A stretch of DNA of 58,766 nt from contig JAUNPQ010000006.1 in NCBI GenBank assembly GCA_030536615.1, forward strand, positions 1-58,766. The letters run 5' to 3'. A program made the position numbers and the translations under genes. The first letter of the stretch is position 1; each line of letters opens with the position of its first letter. Below, in pieces: positions 16,819-25,271 of the stretch. Source of the DNA: Bacteroidales bacterium. GTDB taxonomy: Bacteria > Bacteroidota > Bacteroidia > Bacteroidales > Muribaculaceae. The notes below the pieces were generated by a model. That model ran no database searches. It was not told where the DNA came from and was given only the letters and a program-made list of their open reading frames with translations.

Positions 16819-18213
16819 ATGAAACTCAGACAGACAATATATGCCGCTATGGCCGGTGCTGTGATGCTGATGGCAACAGCCTCCTGCGGCATATACAAAA
16901 AATATGAGACACCCCGCAACACAGCTCTGACAGCAGCGTATGCTGAAGCACGCGCAGACTCGTCGACATATGACAAGGGCGCTTTCGGAAATCTTTTGTG
17001 GGAGGATGTGTTCAAGGATCCGGTCCTGGCTGACATGATCAACCGTGCATTGGCCAACAATACATCTCTTCAGGATGCCCGGCTGAATGTAGGCATTGCC
17101 CAGGCGCAGCTCAAAGGCGCGCGTCTGGCCTATCTGCCCTCGCTGAGCATCGCTCCCAACGGCACTGGTTCAGGAACAACACTGGCAGGCACAAGCTGGC
17201 AGTGGGCCTATCAGCTTCCGGCGACACTCAGCTGGGAAGTGGATATCTTCGGTAAGCTCCTCAACAGCAAACGCGGCGCTGCTGTGGCTGTTGAGCGCAG
17301 CGAGGACTATGCCCAGGCTGTGCGCTCGCAGGTTGTTGCAGCCGTTGCAAACTGCTACTACTCAATGGCCGCAGTTGAGTCACAGCTGAAACTGAGCCGC
17401 AGCACCGCCATGCTCTGGGAGAAGAGCGTGCAGACAATGCGTGACCTGAAAGACGGTGGCCGTCTCACCGAGGCAGCCGTGGTGCAGAGCGATGCAAATT
17501 ATCGTTCCGTGCTTGCACAGATCAATACTCTTGAGGTGACCCGCCATCAGCTTGACAACTCCATGTCGCTGCTGATGAATGTGATGCCTCAGCACTGGGA
17601 AGTGGCCGCCGATGCAACTCTGGAGATCCCTGACATATTTATGCAGGGTGTCCCGATGCAGTATCTGGCCATGCGCCCCGATGTCAATGCTGCCGAGCGC
17701 GATATGGCATCTGCCTACTACGCCACAAATTCGGCACGTGCCGCTTTCTATCCCGGCCTGACCATAACAGCCAACGGAGGCTTCACCAATCAGCTCGGAA
17801 CAATGATAAAGAATCCCGGCGAGTGGTTCTACAACATAGCCGGGTCACTCGTTGCCCCGATATTCTCACGCGGACAGAACATAGCACGCCTTGAGGCTGC
17901 CCGTCTCAACCAGAAGATAGCGCTCAACGCGTTTGAACGGACTGTGCTGAATGCGGCTGCCGAGGTCAGCAATGCCTTGACCGTGTATGAGAAAGCCGGC
18001 GAGAGAATGTCGCATCTTGACGTGCAGGTGGCTGATCTTGAGAAATCCGTTGAATACACCAATGATCTGCTTGTATATGCCGACGGCACCTATCTTGAGG
18101 TGCTGACAGCTCAGCAGAGCCTCCTCTCCGCCCAGATGAACCGCATAAACTGTGCCCTTGACCGTTCACAGGCCATTGTGAACCTGTATCAGGCCACCGG
18201 AGGCGGTCGCTGA
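16819..18213 (+). CDS. RND efflux outer-membrane channel lipoprotein (OprM/NodT family)
   Basis: From ATG 16819 this gives 464 residues beginning MKLRQTIYAAMAGAVML with lipobox TASC, so the mature protein is a lipoprotein. Two TolC-type repeats follow (LADMINRALANNTSLQDARLNVGIAQAQLKGARL ... LAMRPDVNAAERDMASAYYATNSARAAFYPGLTI), typical of trimeric outer-membrane efflux channels. An in-frame ATG at 16795 would add eight residues; the open frame back to 16693 overlaps the pump gene and is not credible. Completes the tripartite system with the two genes upstream. Confidence 0.93.
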   Translation: MKLRQTIYAAMAGAVMLMATASCGIYKKYETPRNTALTAAYAEARADSSTYDKGAFGNLLWEDVFKDPVLADMINRALANNTSLQDARLNVGIAQAQLKGARLAYLPSLSIAPNGTGSGTTLAGTSWQWAYQLPATLSWEVDIFGKLLNSKRGAAVAVERSEDYAQAVRSQVVAAVANCYYSMAAVESQLKLSRSTAMLWEKSVQTMRDLKDGGRLTEAAVVQSDANYRSVLAQINTLEVTRHQLDNSMSLLMNVMPQHWEVAADATLEIPDIFMQGVPMQYLAMRPDVNAAERDMASAYYATNSARAAFYPGLTITANGGFTNQLGTMIKNPGEWFYNIAGSLVAPIFSRGQNIARLEAARLNQKIALNAFERTVLNAAAEVSNALTVYEKAGERMSHLDVQVADLEKSVEYTNDLLVYADGTYLEVLTAQQSLLSAQMNRINCALDRSQAIVNLYQATGGGR

Positions 18214-18250
18214 CCCAAATGAATCTAACCGAACCTAAAACAGAATTGCC

Positions 18251-19042
18251 ATGATAAGTAAATCAGCACATGTGGATCCGTCGGCAAAAATAGCCGACAA
18301 TGTGACAGTCCATGCATTCGCCTATATAGATGCGGATGTGGAGATAGGCGAGGGCTGCGAGATAATGCCCTACGCATCAGTGATACGCGGCACCCGCATG
18401 GGACGCAACAACAAAGTGTATCAGGGTGCTGTGGTGGGTGCCGATCCGCAGGATTTCCGGTGGAAAGGCGAGCGCACCTTCTGCTATATAGGTGACAACA
18501 ATGTTATCCGTGAGCAAGTCATTATAAATCGTGGCATAACCTCTGAAGGCGGCACACGGATAGGTGACAAGTGTTTCATAATGGCTGAGACACATATAGG
18601 GCATGACAGCGTTATTGCCGGCCGCAGTGTGCTTGGCAACGGCGTTAAGATTGCCGGCTCTGTGACCATTGACGAATGTTCTATTCTTTCAAACGCGGTT
18701 ATAGTCAATGAAGGAGTGAACGTGGGCGAATGGGTGTTCATAAAAGGTGGCACACGTGTCTCAAACAATGTTCCTCCATTTGTCATCATGGCTCATAACC
18801 CCATTGTCTATTACGGTGTGAACGCAGTGCTCATGGCCAAGAAAAAGAACTTCACCGAAAGTGAGATTGACGATGCCGCCAAAGCTTATCGTCACATCTA
18901 TCAGACACAGACATCACTTTTCAATGCGCTGAAGCGCATTGAAGCTGACATTGAACCCGGACGCATCCGCGAATCTATTGTCAAGTTCCTGAATGACAAT
19001 AATCTTCGTATTGCAGGTGTGCCCTATTACGATGAGGAGTGA
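18251..19042 (+). CDS. lpxA: Divergent LpxA-family left-handed beta-helix acyltransferase
   Basis: A 263-residue hexapeptide-repeat protein with the LpxA C-terminal helical domain (FTESEIDDAAKAYRHIYQ). LpxA moves a 3-hydroxyacyl chain from acyl-carrier protein to UDP-GlcNAc at the start of lipid A synthesis. The catalytic-base equivalent is kept in HIGHD (H118; E. coli H125). Compared from memory with E. coli, other conserved positions differ: LAGH is IAGS, AVHQF is IVNEG, and NIEGLKRRGF is NAVLMAKKKNF. It is also not beside lpxD, lpxC or fabZ but closes the efflux operon, 37 bp after the channel gene. It may be a second LpxA with altered acceptor or acyl choice rather than the housekeeping enzyme. 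Confidence 0.78.
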   Translation: MISKSAHVDPSAKIADNVTVHAFAYIDADVEIGEGCEIMPYASVIRGTRMGRNNKVYQGAVVGADPQDFRWKGERTFCYIGDNNVIREQVIINRGITSEGGTRIGDKCFIMAETHIGHDSVIAGRSVLGNGVKIAGSVTIDECSILSNAVIVNEGVNVGEWVFIKGGTRVSNNVPPFVIMAHNPIVYYGVNAVLMAKKKNFTESEIDDAAKAYRHIYQTQTSLFNALKRIEADIEPGRIRESIVKFLNDNNLRIAGVPYYDEE

Positions 19043-19061
19043 TGCAAACAGCCTCTTAAGT

Positions 19062-19096
19062 AAAAGCCGGTCTCAGAGTTGTCTGGGCCGGCTTTT
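19062..19096 (+). terminator. Intrinsic terminator after the efflux operon
   Basis: AAAAGCCGG (19062-19070) pairs perfectly with CCGGCTTTT (19088-19096), 17-base loop, ending in T4 and followed by a T-rich stretch. The symmetry also allows use by the convergent peptidase gene. Confidence 0.7.
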
Positions 19097-19124
19097 GCTT
19101 TTCAGTTTATCGAAACTGAAAGTC

Positions 19125-20441
19125 TCATTCCCCTGTAAGATAAAGGATCAGTCGGCTCAGAGCCTGTTGGCAGGCGGGACAGAATGAGTCGATGTCATTG
19201 GTCCGCATGCGGCATTGGTCCGCAGGACGGAAAATGCCATGTGACGAATAACCACCGCCTTCATAGAGTCCAACCGGATAGAGTGGCACTGATTCAGGAT
19301 TGGCGGGAGTGGGAACCGGTGTTCCCTCCTTGATCAGATTTTCCCATTTGCCATTGAAATCCACGCGAGTGGTGATATTAGGCTCCCAAGGTTCTATGTC
19401 AAGGGGGTAGGTGTCAGTGAACACATCGTTGTCATAGAAATACTCATCGGCCAGGCCTCCGAAACTATGTCCGAATTCATGTACTACCACCGGCAGGAAA
19501 TAGGGATTTCCGGTATTGGTGAGGGTGTAGCTGTTGAAAATGCCTCCGCCGCCATAGACAGGTGTGTTGGCCAGAATGACTATGTGTTGATAGGGCGTCC
19601 CCGCAAGGGCATCATGGACCTTGAAGAGCGATGAAGTTGTCAGATAGCGGTCTGACAGGAAAGTGGAGAAATGGGAGCCGAAAGCAGTGTCTCGCCACAG
19701 ATTCTTTGCCGGTTGGGACACATCACTGTCTGTCGACGGGACGTCAACCGTGAAGAAATCAAACCGTTCGGCATAAGTGGTGAACGGCTCATGGCAGAGA
19801 ATAGCATCAACCGTGCGCTGCGCATAGATGTGAAAAGAGTCCATCTCACATTCACGGAATCCCTCCGGGAGTATGGCCACAGGAATTTTTGTGCCGGTGA
19901 ATGAGCCGGTGTGTACAGGAACACATTTGTATGGCGAATGAGCAAGTTCCCTCACCAGTATGTCCTGAGGGCTATAAGGCATTGTGTGTTCGGCGATGGT
20001 CTGATGGTGGCTGTTGTTGACTTTCAGCGAGATTATGGCTGAGCGTCTGGGCCGGGGCATTATGACCGGGCACTGGTATGCGCGGGCCACGGAGTCTCTC
20101 AGTTCAAGCCATTCACAATACAGTGATGAGAGTCCGCTTGTGTATATTGTGTCACCTGAAAGGGAATCAGTGACAGTGACATGTATATTCCCGGCCAGAG
20201 GATAGCGGTCAAGGCCGGCACGTGGTCCTGACCATCCGCTGAAAGTGCCAGTGCCGGATGTTGCTATTGAGGGCGATGCCGGAGTGCCGGCAAGAATATA
20301 GTCAACGCGCAGGGTGCTGTCGGCAAAAAGGCTGTCGAAAGGAGCGGATGAGCCACGGAGCGTGATGTTTAGGCTCAGGGCGATGGCTGACAGCAGCACG
20401 GAGCGACGCAAGATTTTTCTTAGGATGGCTGATATATTCAT
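19125..20441 (-). CDS. Secreted M64-family zinc metallopeptidase
   Basis: A 438-residue exported protein. The zinc site HEFGHSFGGLADEY is the M64 signature, with two His ligands, catalytic Glu and the Asp that follows in metzincin-like spacing. An N-terminal beta-rich domain (about residues 40-165) precedes the catalytic domain, as in other Bacteroidetes M64 peptidases. The founding member of M64 cleaves IgA, but the gut homologues have no established substrate. An uncleaved-looking hydrophobic start (LLSAIALSLNITLRG) serves as export signal or anchor. Its ATG overlaps the stop of the Lrp-type regulator upstream (four bases), so the two are translated together. Confidence 0.88.
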   Translation of the reverse strand: MNISAILRKILRRSVLLSAIALSLNITLRGSSAPFDSLFADSTLRVDYILAGTPASPSIATSGTGTFSGWSGPRAGLDRYPLAGNIHVTVTDSLSGDTIYTSGLSSLYCEWLELRDSVARAYQCPVIMPRPRRSAIISLKVNNSHHQTIAEHTMPYSPQDILVRELAHSPYKCVPVHTGSFTGTKIPVAILPEGFRECEMDSFHIYAQRTVDAILCHEPFTTYAERFDFFTVDVPSTDSDVSQPAKNLWRDTAFGSHFSTFLSDRYLTTSSLFKVHDALAGTPYQHIVILANTPVYGGGGIFNSYTLTNTGNPYFLPVVVHEFGHSFGGLADEYFYDNDVFTDTYPLDIEPWEPNITTRVDFNGKWENLIKEGTPVPTPANPESVPLYPVGLYEGGGYSSHGIFRPADQCRMRTNDIDSFCPACQQALSRLILYLTGE

Positions 20442-20914
20442 TCTGTTTTTTCAGGTATAATGGGAATTGGTGACTGGCGTTCAAATACGGTCTTGAATGA
20501 AACAATGGTTTCAGTGCGGGCCATTCTAAGATTCTGTAGGTCCTGAAGAATCTGCAACAGATGCATGTTGTTGCGGGCCAACAGTTTCACCAGAATGTCA
20601 TATTTGCCGCTTGTGTAGTAGCATTCAATGATTTCAGGAAAGTCACGCAGGCATTCAACCATTCTGGCATGTGATGACGGATCGCGGAGTATAAGTCCTA
20701 TGAACGCGCAAGTCTCATACCCAAGGGCGCCGGGGCTGACCACGCATTGTGAACGGATGATGACACCGTTTGCGGTGAGACGCTGAATGCGCTGATGGAC
20801 CGCCGCTCCTGACACCCCGCATTCGCGCGAGATTTCCAGATAAGGCATGCGGGCATTTTCCGTGAGCATCTTTAAAATGGACAGATCAAGAGAATCCAGT
20901 TGTTGTTTCGGCAT
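20438..20914 (-). CDS. Lrp/AsnC-family transcriptional regulator
   Basis: A 158-residue regulator with an N-terminal helix-turn-helix (LDLSILKMLTENARMPYLEISRECGVSG...VHQRIQRLTANGVI) and a C-terminal RAM ligand-binding domain (ETCAFIGLILRDPS ... YDILVKLLARNNMHL). Lrp-type proteins sense amino acids and often control their own operon. Its product precedes and overlaps the M64 peptidase gene, which suggests peptide or amino-acid supply as the shared theme. No clear promoter box was found upstream. Confidence 0.92.
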   Translation of the reverse strand: MPKQQLDSLDLSILKMLTENARMPYLEISRECGVSGAAVHQRIQRLTANGVIIRSQCVVSPGALGYETCAFIGLILRDPSSHARMVECLRDFPEIIECYYTSGKYDILVKLLARNNMHLLQILQDLQNLRMARTETIVSFKTVFERQSPIPIIPEKTE

Positions 20915-21076
20915 AGATATTTGATGATTGGTTTAAAACGGTAAGGAATTTTTACACAGGTTTAAAAGAAAAGGGAGAGATATGGATGCGAAATTAACAA
21001 AAAAAATCCATAGAATTGGATATGTTTGTAAAAAATATTTCATTTTTATGCCTTGCAAAAAAAATTGATGTGGGGA

Positions 21077-21109
21077 CTTGCAAATATCATATAAATACTG
21101 CTATCTTTG
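21077..21109 (+). promoter_or_regulatory. Promoter for the pRiA4b ORF-3-like gene
   Basis: CTTG (21077-21080), a 21-base spacer, then TATCTTTG (21102-21109): a near match to the Bacteroidetes consensus. Leader of about 65 bases before ATG 21182. Confidence 0.55.
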
Positions 21110-21181
21110 CGTCACCAAACATAACACTTCCGCCGCCGTGGTGTCACAGCCGGGCTTGCGGGAAAAAGAACAAGATGATAT

Positions 21182-21736
21182 ATGGTATTTAATTTTAGAT
21201 TGGTATCTGACGAAGTCGATAACTTCAAGCGTGAAATCCAGATTGATTCAGAAGCTACGTTTCTGGATCTGAGGGACGCTATCTGTGAGTCAGTGGGATA
21301 TGACAAAAACGAGATGAGCTCCTTTTTTCTTTGTGACAAAGGCTGGGAGAAGGAAAAGGAGATAACGCTTGAGGACATGGGAACGGACAGTGACGAGGAT
21401 GCTTATATAATGGAGGAATGTATCCTGTCAGATTATATTGATGACGAGGGACAGCGCCTCATGTTCACGTTCGATTACATAAATGACCGCTCATTCTTCC
21501 TTGAGATGAAAGAGATGATCACGGGCCGCGAGCTACGTGATCCCCTCTGCACATTGGCACTCGGCGCGGCTCCCAAGCAGTTTGTTGAGCCTGAGAACAT
21601 ATTTGAGAAGGCAAAGCCTGCAAAAGGCAAGCAGGCAACTCTGGATGATTTTGATGACCCGCTGTATGAGGAGGAAGGCTACAATCCTGATGAGTTTGAT
21701 GAGGAGGGCTTCTCCGAGTTGACTTTCGACGATTGA
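21182..21736 (+). CDS. Plasmid pRiA4b ORF-3-like (IS1096 TnpR-like) family protein
   Basis: A 184-residue acidic cytoplasmic protein. The N-terminus (FNFRLVSDEVDNFKREIQIDSEATFLDLRDAICESVGYD ... FFLCDKGW) matches the PF07929-type fold named after plasmid pRiA4b ORF-3; annotation pipelines often call it IS1096 passenger TnpR-like. Despite the name there is no resolvase motif and no transposon end nearby. The last 45 residues are very rich in Asp/Glu (LDDFDDPLYEEEGYNPDEFDEEGF). Function unknown. It has its own promoter and terminator, so it is monocistronic. Confidence 0.75.
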   Translation: MVFNFRLVSDEVDNFKREIQIDSEATFLDLRDAICESVGYDKNEMSSFFLCDKGWEKEKEITLEDMGTDSDEDAYIMEECILSDYIDDEGQRLMFTFDYINDRSFFLEMKEMITGRELRDPLCTLALGAAPKQFVEPENIFEKAKPAKGKQATLDDFDDPLYEEEGYNPDEFDEEGFSELTFDD

Positions 21737-21770
21737 GGTAAGCCAACAGTTACAGCGACAGGACTATATT

Positions 21771-21815
21771 GGCCGGCGGTCAGGCATTGTGCTCTGACTG
21801 CCGGCCTTTGCTGTG
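21771..21815 (+). terminator. Intrinsic terminator
   Basis: GGCCGGCGGTCAG (21771-21783) pairs with CTGACTGCCGGCC (21794-21806) over 13 positions with one G-U pair and a 10-base loop, followed by TTTGCTGTG. It ends the pRiA4b ORF-3-like transcript. Confidence 0.7.
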
Positions 21816-21900
21816 TTTCTGAGGCATCTGATGAGAACAAAGTGTGATGTGACGTGTTGAATATATACGTTCAACTGTCTGCCAATCCAAGGCTTTGTTT

Positions 21901-23364
21901 ATGACGCCTGATAAAGAAAATACATCATCCAGTTCATCAGGAAACACCCCGCAGATAGGCGATTCCCTGTCATCGAAGTATGAGAAGAAAGCTCAGGCAC
22001 CTTCTCAGGGACAGCCGTCGGCTTTCCGCAAGGCTCTTCTGTGGGGTCCGGGTGTGCTTGCCGGACTGCTGTCATCGCTGCGGTCACGGATAGGCGAGCA
22101 AGGGTTTATCTTTGTGATAGCGGTAGCCATCGGAGTGGTTACCGGCATATGTTCGGCGTTGCTGAAACTTATGATCGGAACTATGGCTGACGTGATGACC
22201 GGTGACTGGCGTGCGCCGTTCCTGCCGTGGATTCTGCTTGCCATTCCGGTGGCCGGCATAGTGCTGACAGGCCTTTATCAGCGATATATTCTGAAAATGC
22301 CTATAGATCACGGTGTGAGGCGTATAACACAGTCATTACAGGAGGGTGTATACAAACTTCCGTCAAAGCTTATGTATGCATGGATGGTTGCGTCAACTTT
22401 CACTCTGGGATTCGGCGGTTCGGCGGGTTCGGAAGGCCCGATAGCCTCAACCGGAGGCGCTGTGGGCAGCAATGTGGCGCGATGGGCCGGACTTCCGCCT
22501 CCGGCTGTGCGCGTTCTCATAGGCTGCGGTTGCGGGGCCGGTATAGCGGGTATCTTCAAAGCGCCGATAGGCGGCGTGCTTTTTACTCTGGAGGTGTTGA
22601 GGATGGAGATGAACACACTGACAGTGATGGCACTTATATCGTCATGTCTTGTGTCGGCTATGACGGCATATGTACTGTCCGGTTTTACTGTTGATCTTTC
22701 CTATCTGCAACCGGCACCATTTCATCCCTCCATGCTGTTATGGATTGTGGCATTGGGTGTTGTATGCGGACTTTATTCGGTGTATTATTCGCACATCATG
22801 AAAACCATGCAGACCGTCTATGGGCGCATCCGCCGTCCGCTGACACGCAATCTTGTCAGCGGAGGGATTCTGTCCCTGTTGCTGTTCGGATTCCCATGCA
22901 TGTATGGTGAAGGTTATGGCGTCATGACTGATCTTTTAAACGGAGATACGTCTGTGGTGGCACGTGGAAGCCTGCTGATGTCTCTGTCAAAGGAATGGTG
23001 GATGCCGCTTGTGGTGGCATCGGCGATTGTCGCTGTGAAAGCTTTTGCATGTTCGGCTACAAACTGTGGCGGGGGTGTTGCCGGTGATTTTGCTCCGACT
23101 CTTTTTGCCGGATGCCTGTTGGGATTTGTCTTTTCCACGTTTATGAATCAGGTGTGTGGAACAGATATCCCCGTGTCCGGTTTCGCCTTTATGGGAATGG
23201 CCGGTGTGATGGCGGGAGTGTGCCGTGCTCCGTTCATGGCCATCTTCCTGTGTGTTGAGATGTGCAATGGATTTGTGATGCTTTTGCCGATATTGATCAC
23301 CGCTGCTGTGGCCTTCGGGGTGGTGCGTATATTTGAGCCGGCGGCTCCCTACAGAACGCATTGA
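21901..23364 (+). CDS. ClC-family chloride channel/antiporter
   Basis: A 487-residue polytopic protein. The anion-pathway motifs are GFGGSAGSEGPIA (the gating Glu is kept; the common Arg of GREGP is Ser here), GGGVAGDFAPTLFAGCLLG (the GxFxP motif) and a hydrophilic N-terminus of about 45 residues. It moves Cl- or another anion, perhaps in exchange for protons, in the inner membrane. No CBS domains are present, so this is the short bacterial type. ATG 21901 is chosen; a TTG two codons earlier would also be in frame. Transporter versus channel mode cannot be decided from sequence. Confidence 0.9.
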   Translation: MTPDKENTSSSSSGNTPQIGDSLSSKYEKKAQAPSQGQPSAFRKALLWGPGVLAGLLSSLRSRIGEQGFIFVIAVAIGVVTGICSALLKLMIGTMADVMTGDWRAPFLPWILLAIPVAGIVLTGLYQRYILKMPIDHGVRRITQSLQEGVYKLPSKLMYAWMVASTFTLGFGGSAGSEGPIASTGGAVGSNVARWAGLPPPAVRVLIGCGCGAGIAGIFKAPIGGVLFTLEVLRMEMNTLTVMALISSCLVSAMTAYVLSGFTVDLSYLQPAPFHPSMLLWIVALGVVCGLYSVYYSHIMKTMQTVYGRIRRPLTRNLVSGGILSLLLFGFPCMYGEGYGVMTDLLNGDTSVVARGSLLMSLSKEWWMPLVVASAIVAVKAFACSATNCGGGVAGDFAPTLFAGCLLGFVFSTFMNQVCGTDIPVSGFAFMGMAGVMAGVCRAPFMAIFLCVEMCNGFVMLLPILITAAVAFGVVRIFEPAAPYRTH

Positions 23365-23378
23365 CACAATGATATACC

Positions 23379-23423
23379 AAAAGCAGCATGTCACTGATGG
23401 AGTGGGGAACATGCTGCTTTTGA
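23379..23423. terminator. Bidirectional intrinsic terminator
   Basis: Perfect 14-bp stem CAAAAGCAGCATGT (23379-23392) / ACATGCTGCTTTTG (23410-23423) with a 17-base loop, between convergent genes (ClC and Spy-like). The A4/T4 ends give a U tract in both directions. Confidence 0.75.
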
Positions 23424-23448
23424 CTAAAAATCAGTTTATTACTGTGCT

Positions 23449-23922
23449 CTATTTTTTGTGTGGATTATGCTTGCGACCGTGGTATTTGGCAAGGTTCATG
23501 GATATTTTGCGCTCAGCACCCTTGAGTTTCAGAAGCTGGCGTGGGGTGAGAACGTCGGCAAACTGGTCATAGTAGCGCAGTTCAATCTCCGCCTCTTTCT
23601 TTTTTTGTTCAAAGAGAGCGCGTGCCACAGTTGAGCATTCCAGATCCGATGCCTGCGCGTCGGCATAGGTTTTACGCTCAAGCTCACGCATTTCAGTGCC
23701 GAGTGCAAACAACTCGTCATCCATCTTGTCATACACGTCAAAGAACTTCTGCTCCTGCTCTTTTTTGAGGTCAAGTTCTTTGATGAACATGCGGTGTTTG
23801 TAATTTCGTATCTCCGCCAGTCCCTGTTGCACCTGTTCTTCGGAAAGTTTGGGCTGACGTTGCGCGGATGCTGTAATAGCAGCGGCAAGGATAGCTATGA
23901 TTATAAGTGCTCTGCGTGTCAT
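23449..23922 (-). CDS. Exported Spy/CpxP-like periplasmic protein
   Basis: A 157-residue protein with a clear signal peptide (RRALIIIAILAAAITASA) and an all-helical, charged mature part. FADVLTPRQLLKLKGAERK resembles the LTxxQ motif of Spy/CpxP chaperone-like stress proteins. Third gene of an operon with an ECF sigma factor and an anti-sigma-like membrane protein; only 11 bp separate it from the latter. A role in sensing or buffering envelope stress is inferred from this context. Confidence 0.72.
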   Translation of the reverse strand: MTRRALIIIAILAAAITASAQRQPKLSEEQVQQGLAEIRNYKHRMFIKELDLKKEQEQKFFDVYDKMDDELFALGTEMRELERKTYADAQASDLECSTVARALFEQKKKEAEIELRYYDQFADVLTPRQLLKLKGAERKISMNLAKYHGRKHNPHKK

Positions 23923-23933
23923 TGTCTATGCTT

Positions 23934-24410
23934 TTATTGAGGGAGAACCGGTGCATCAGGGCCTATGGAGTCTGCATCTGCCCCTGTATCTTCAAGATTC
24001 AGAAGACTGTCCCCAAGATTTTCAATGTCAATGCTGTCATTGAGCATGCTGTCATATATATCCCATTCCGATATGTCATCTATGACATAGTCTTCCACAA
24101 ATCGTTCATTGGAGACAGCGGTGGCAAGGGTGGGATTGTTCTCTATGCTGAGGGAATCGTCGGTTCCGGTCATCAGTGTGAACATCTTGAGCATACACCA
24201 TACTCCGGCAAACATGGCCGCCATATATACAAACGGTCTGACTGTCTGCCACAGGGAACGCCGTGACGGTGCCGCCGGCTTCTCCAGTTCGGGGCGCGGA
24301 GGCAATTGGGCCATCATGCGCCCGGCAAAATCCTCGAAGTAACCCTCCGGAACGGTGAAACCGTCCTGTCGGTTGATCTTTTCGAGTATGTTGTCAGTCT
24401 TTTCTTTCAT
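23934..24410 (-). CDS. Probable anti-sigma factor (single-pass membrane protein)
   Basis: A 158-residue protein. The N-terminus DGFTVPEGYFEDFAGRMMAQLP is a recurrent pattern in small Bacteroidetes proteins encoded after ECF sigma factors. One membrane helix lies at about residues 58-80 (VRPFVYMAAMFAGVWCMLKMF), leaving a short cytoplasmic part and an acidic periplasmic tail. No zinc-binding HxxxCxxC of ZAS-type anti-sigma factors is present. Position between sigma factor and Spy-like gene is the main support for the anti-sigma role. Confidence 0.6.
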   Translation of the reverse strand: MKEKTDNILEKINRQDGFTVPEGYFEDFAGRMMAQLPPRPELEKPAAPSRRSLWQTVRPFVYMAAMFAGVWCMLKMFTLMTGTDDSLSIENNPTLATAVSNERFVEDYVIDDISEWDIYDSMLNDSIDIENLGDSLLNLEDTGADADSIGPDAPVLPQ

Positions 24411-24508
24411 CAGAGCGGAGTTGTTTTTGAAGTCGTTTCTGTGTTTTTGACTTGGACTGTCGGTTTTGGTTTAATGCCGGATGTGAATTTTTTTCAGTGA
24501 ATGGGATG

Positions 24509-25069
24509 TTATTGGTGGTTAATGACGTATTTCTCGATTTTTTTAACGGCAAGATGGTATGAGGCTTTCAGCGCACCGACTGAGGTGCCGAGTATCTCGG
24601 AGATCTCCTCATATTTCATCTCGTCAAAGTATTTCATATTGAACACAAGCCGCTGTTTTTCCGGAAGTGTGAGCACGGCCTTGCGCAGAAGTTCCTGTGT
24701 GTGGTCTCCGTCAAAGTAGGTGTCGGCCTCGACCATGTTGGCAAGTGCCGATTCCTGATCGTCAAGGCTCATGGCATAGCGTTTGCGCTCACGCGCCAGA
24801 AAGGTGAGACTTTCATTGACGGCTATTTTGTAGAGCCATGTCCCAAGACGTGCGTCCCCACGGAAATATTCCAGATTCTGCCATGCTTTCATAAATGTGT
24901 TCTGGAGCAAGTCATTGGCGTCATCATGGTTTTGGACCATGCGGCGAATCTGGTGATAGAGAGGCTGGGAGTAGAGGCGGATCACCTCGCCGAAAGCATT
25001 GCGACACTCCGACGGCTGCTGGAGGCGTCGGATGAGATCTGTTTCATCGTGTCTGGTCTCGGCTGACAT
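24509..25069 (-). CDS. ECF-type RNA polymerase sigma factor
   Basis: A 186-residue sigma-70 family protein of ECF size. Region 2 is DANDLLQNTFMKAWQNLEYFRGDARLGTWLYKIAVNE; region 4 is LPEKQRLVFNMKYFDEMKYEEISEILGTSVGALKASYHLAVKKIEK. It directs RNA polymerase to envelope-stress or uptake promoters and is probably held inactive by the next gene's product. First gene of a three-gene operon; divergent from a TonB-dependent receptor gene about 200 bp away. Confidence 0.94.
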   Translation of the reverse strand: MSAETRHDETDLIRRLQQPSECRNAFGEVIRLYSQPLYHQIRRMVQNHDDANDLLQNTFMKAWQNLEYFRGDARLGTWLYKIAVNESLTFLARERKRYAMSLDDQESALANMVEADTYFDGDHTQELLRKAVLTLPEKQRLVFNMKYFDEMKYEEISEILGTSVGALKASYHLAVKKIEKYVINHQ

Positions 25070-25248
25070 TTATGTCGTGTCCTGTTTTATAATATAATGT
25101 ATTTTGGCCTTATTTTATTGTGTTCCCTGGACGTGAAATGTGATTCGTGACTGCGCAGACGCCCGGAGGAAAGCACGGACATTTGCAAATGTACGACAAA
25201 ATTGGCAGAATAGCCGCTCTTGATAGATGTTTTAACATGTTTTTTTAT

Positions 25249-25256
25249 TAATTTTG
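25249..25256 (+). promoter_or_regulatory. Putative -7 box of the TonB-dependent receptor gene
   Basis: TAATTTTG matches TAnnTTTG. Transcription would begin about 7 bases later, at or just before the start codon, giving a nearly leaderless mRNA with start at ATG 25266 or 25272. Confidence 0.45.
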
Positions 25257-25271
25257 CCACCCGTTATGTAT

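Noticed and set aside
21182-21736. Transposon resolvase or insertion sequence
   Set aside because: The family nickname suggests it, but no resolvase catalytic motif, transposase or terminal repeats were found nearby.
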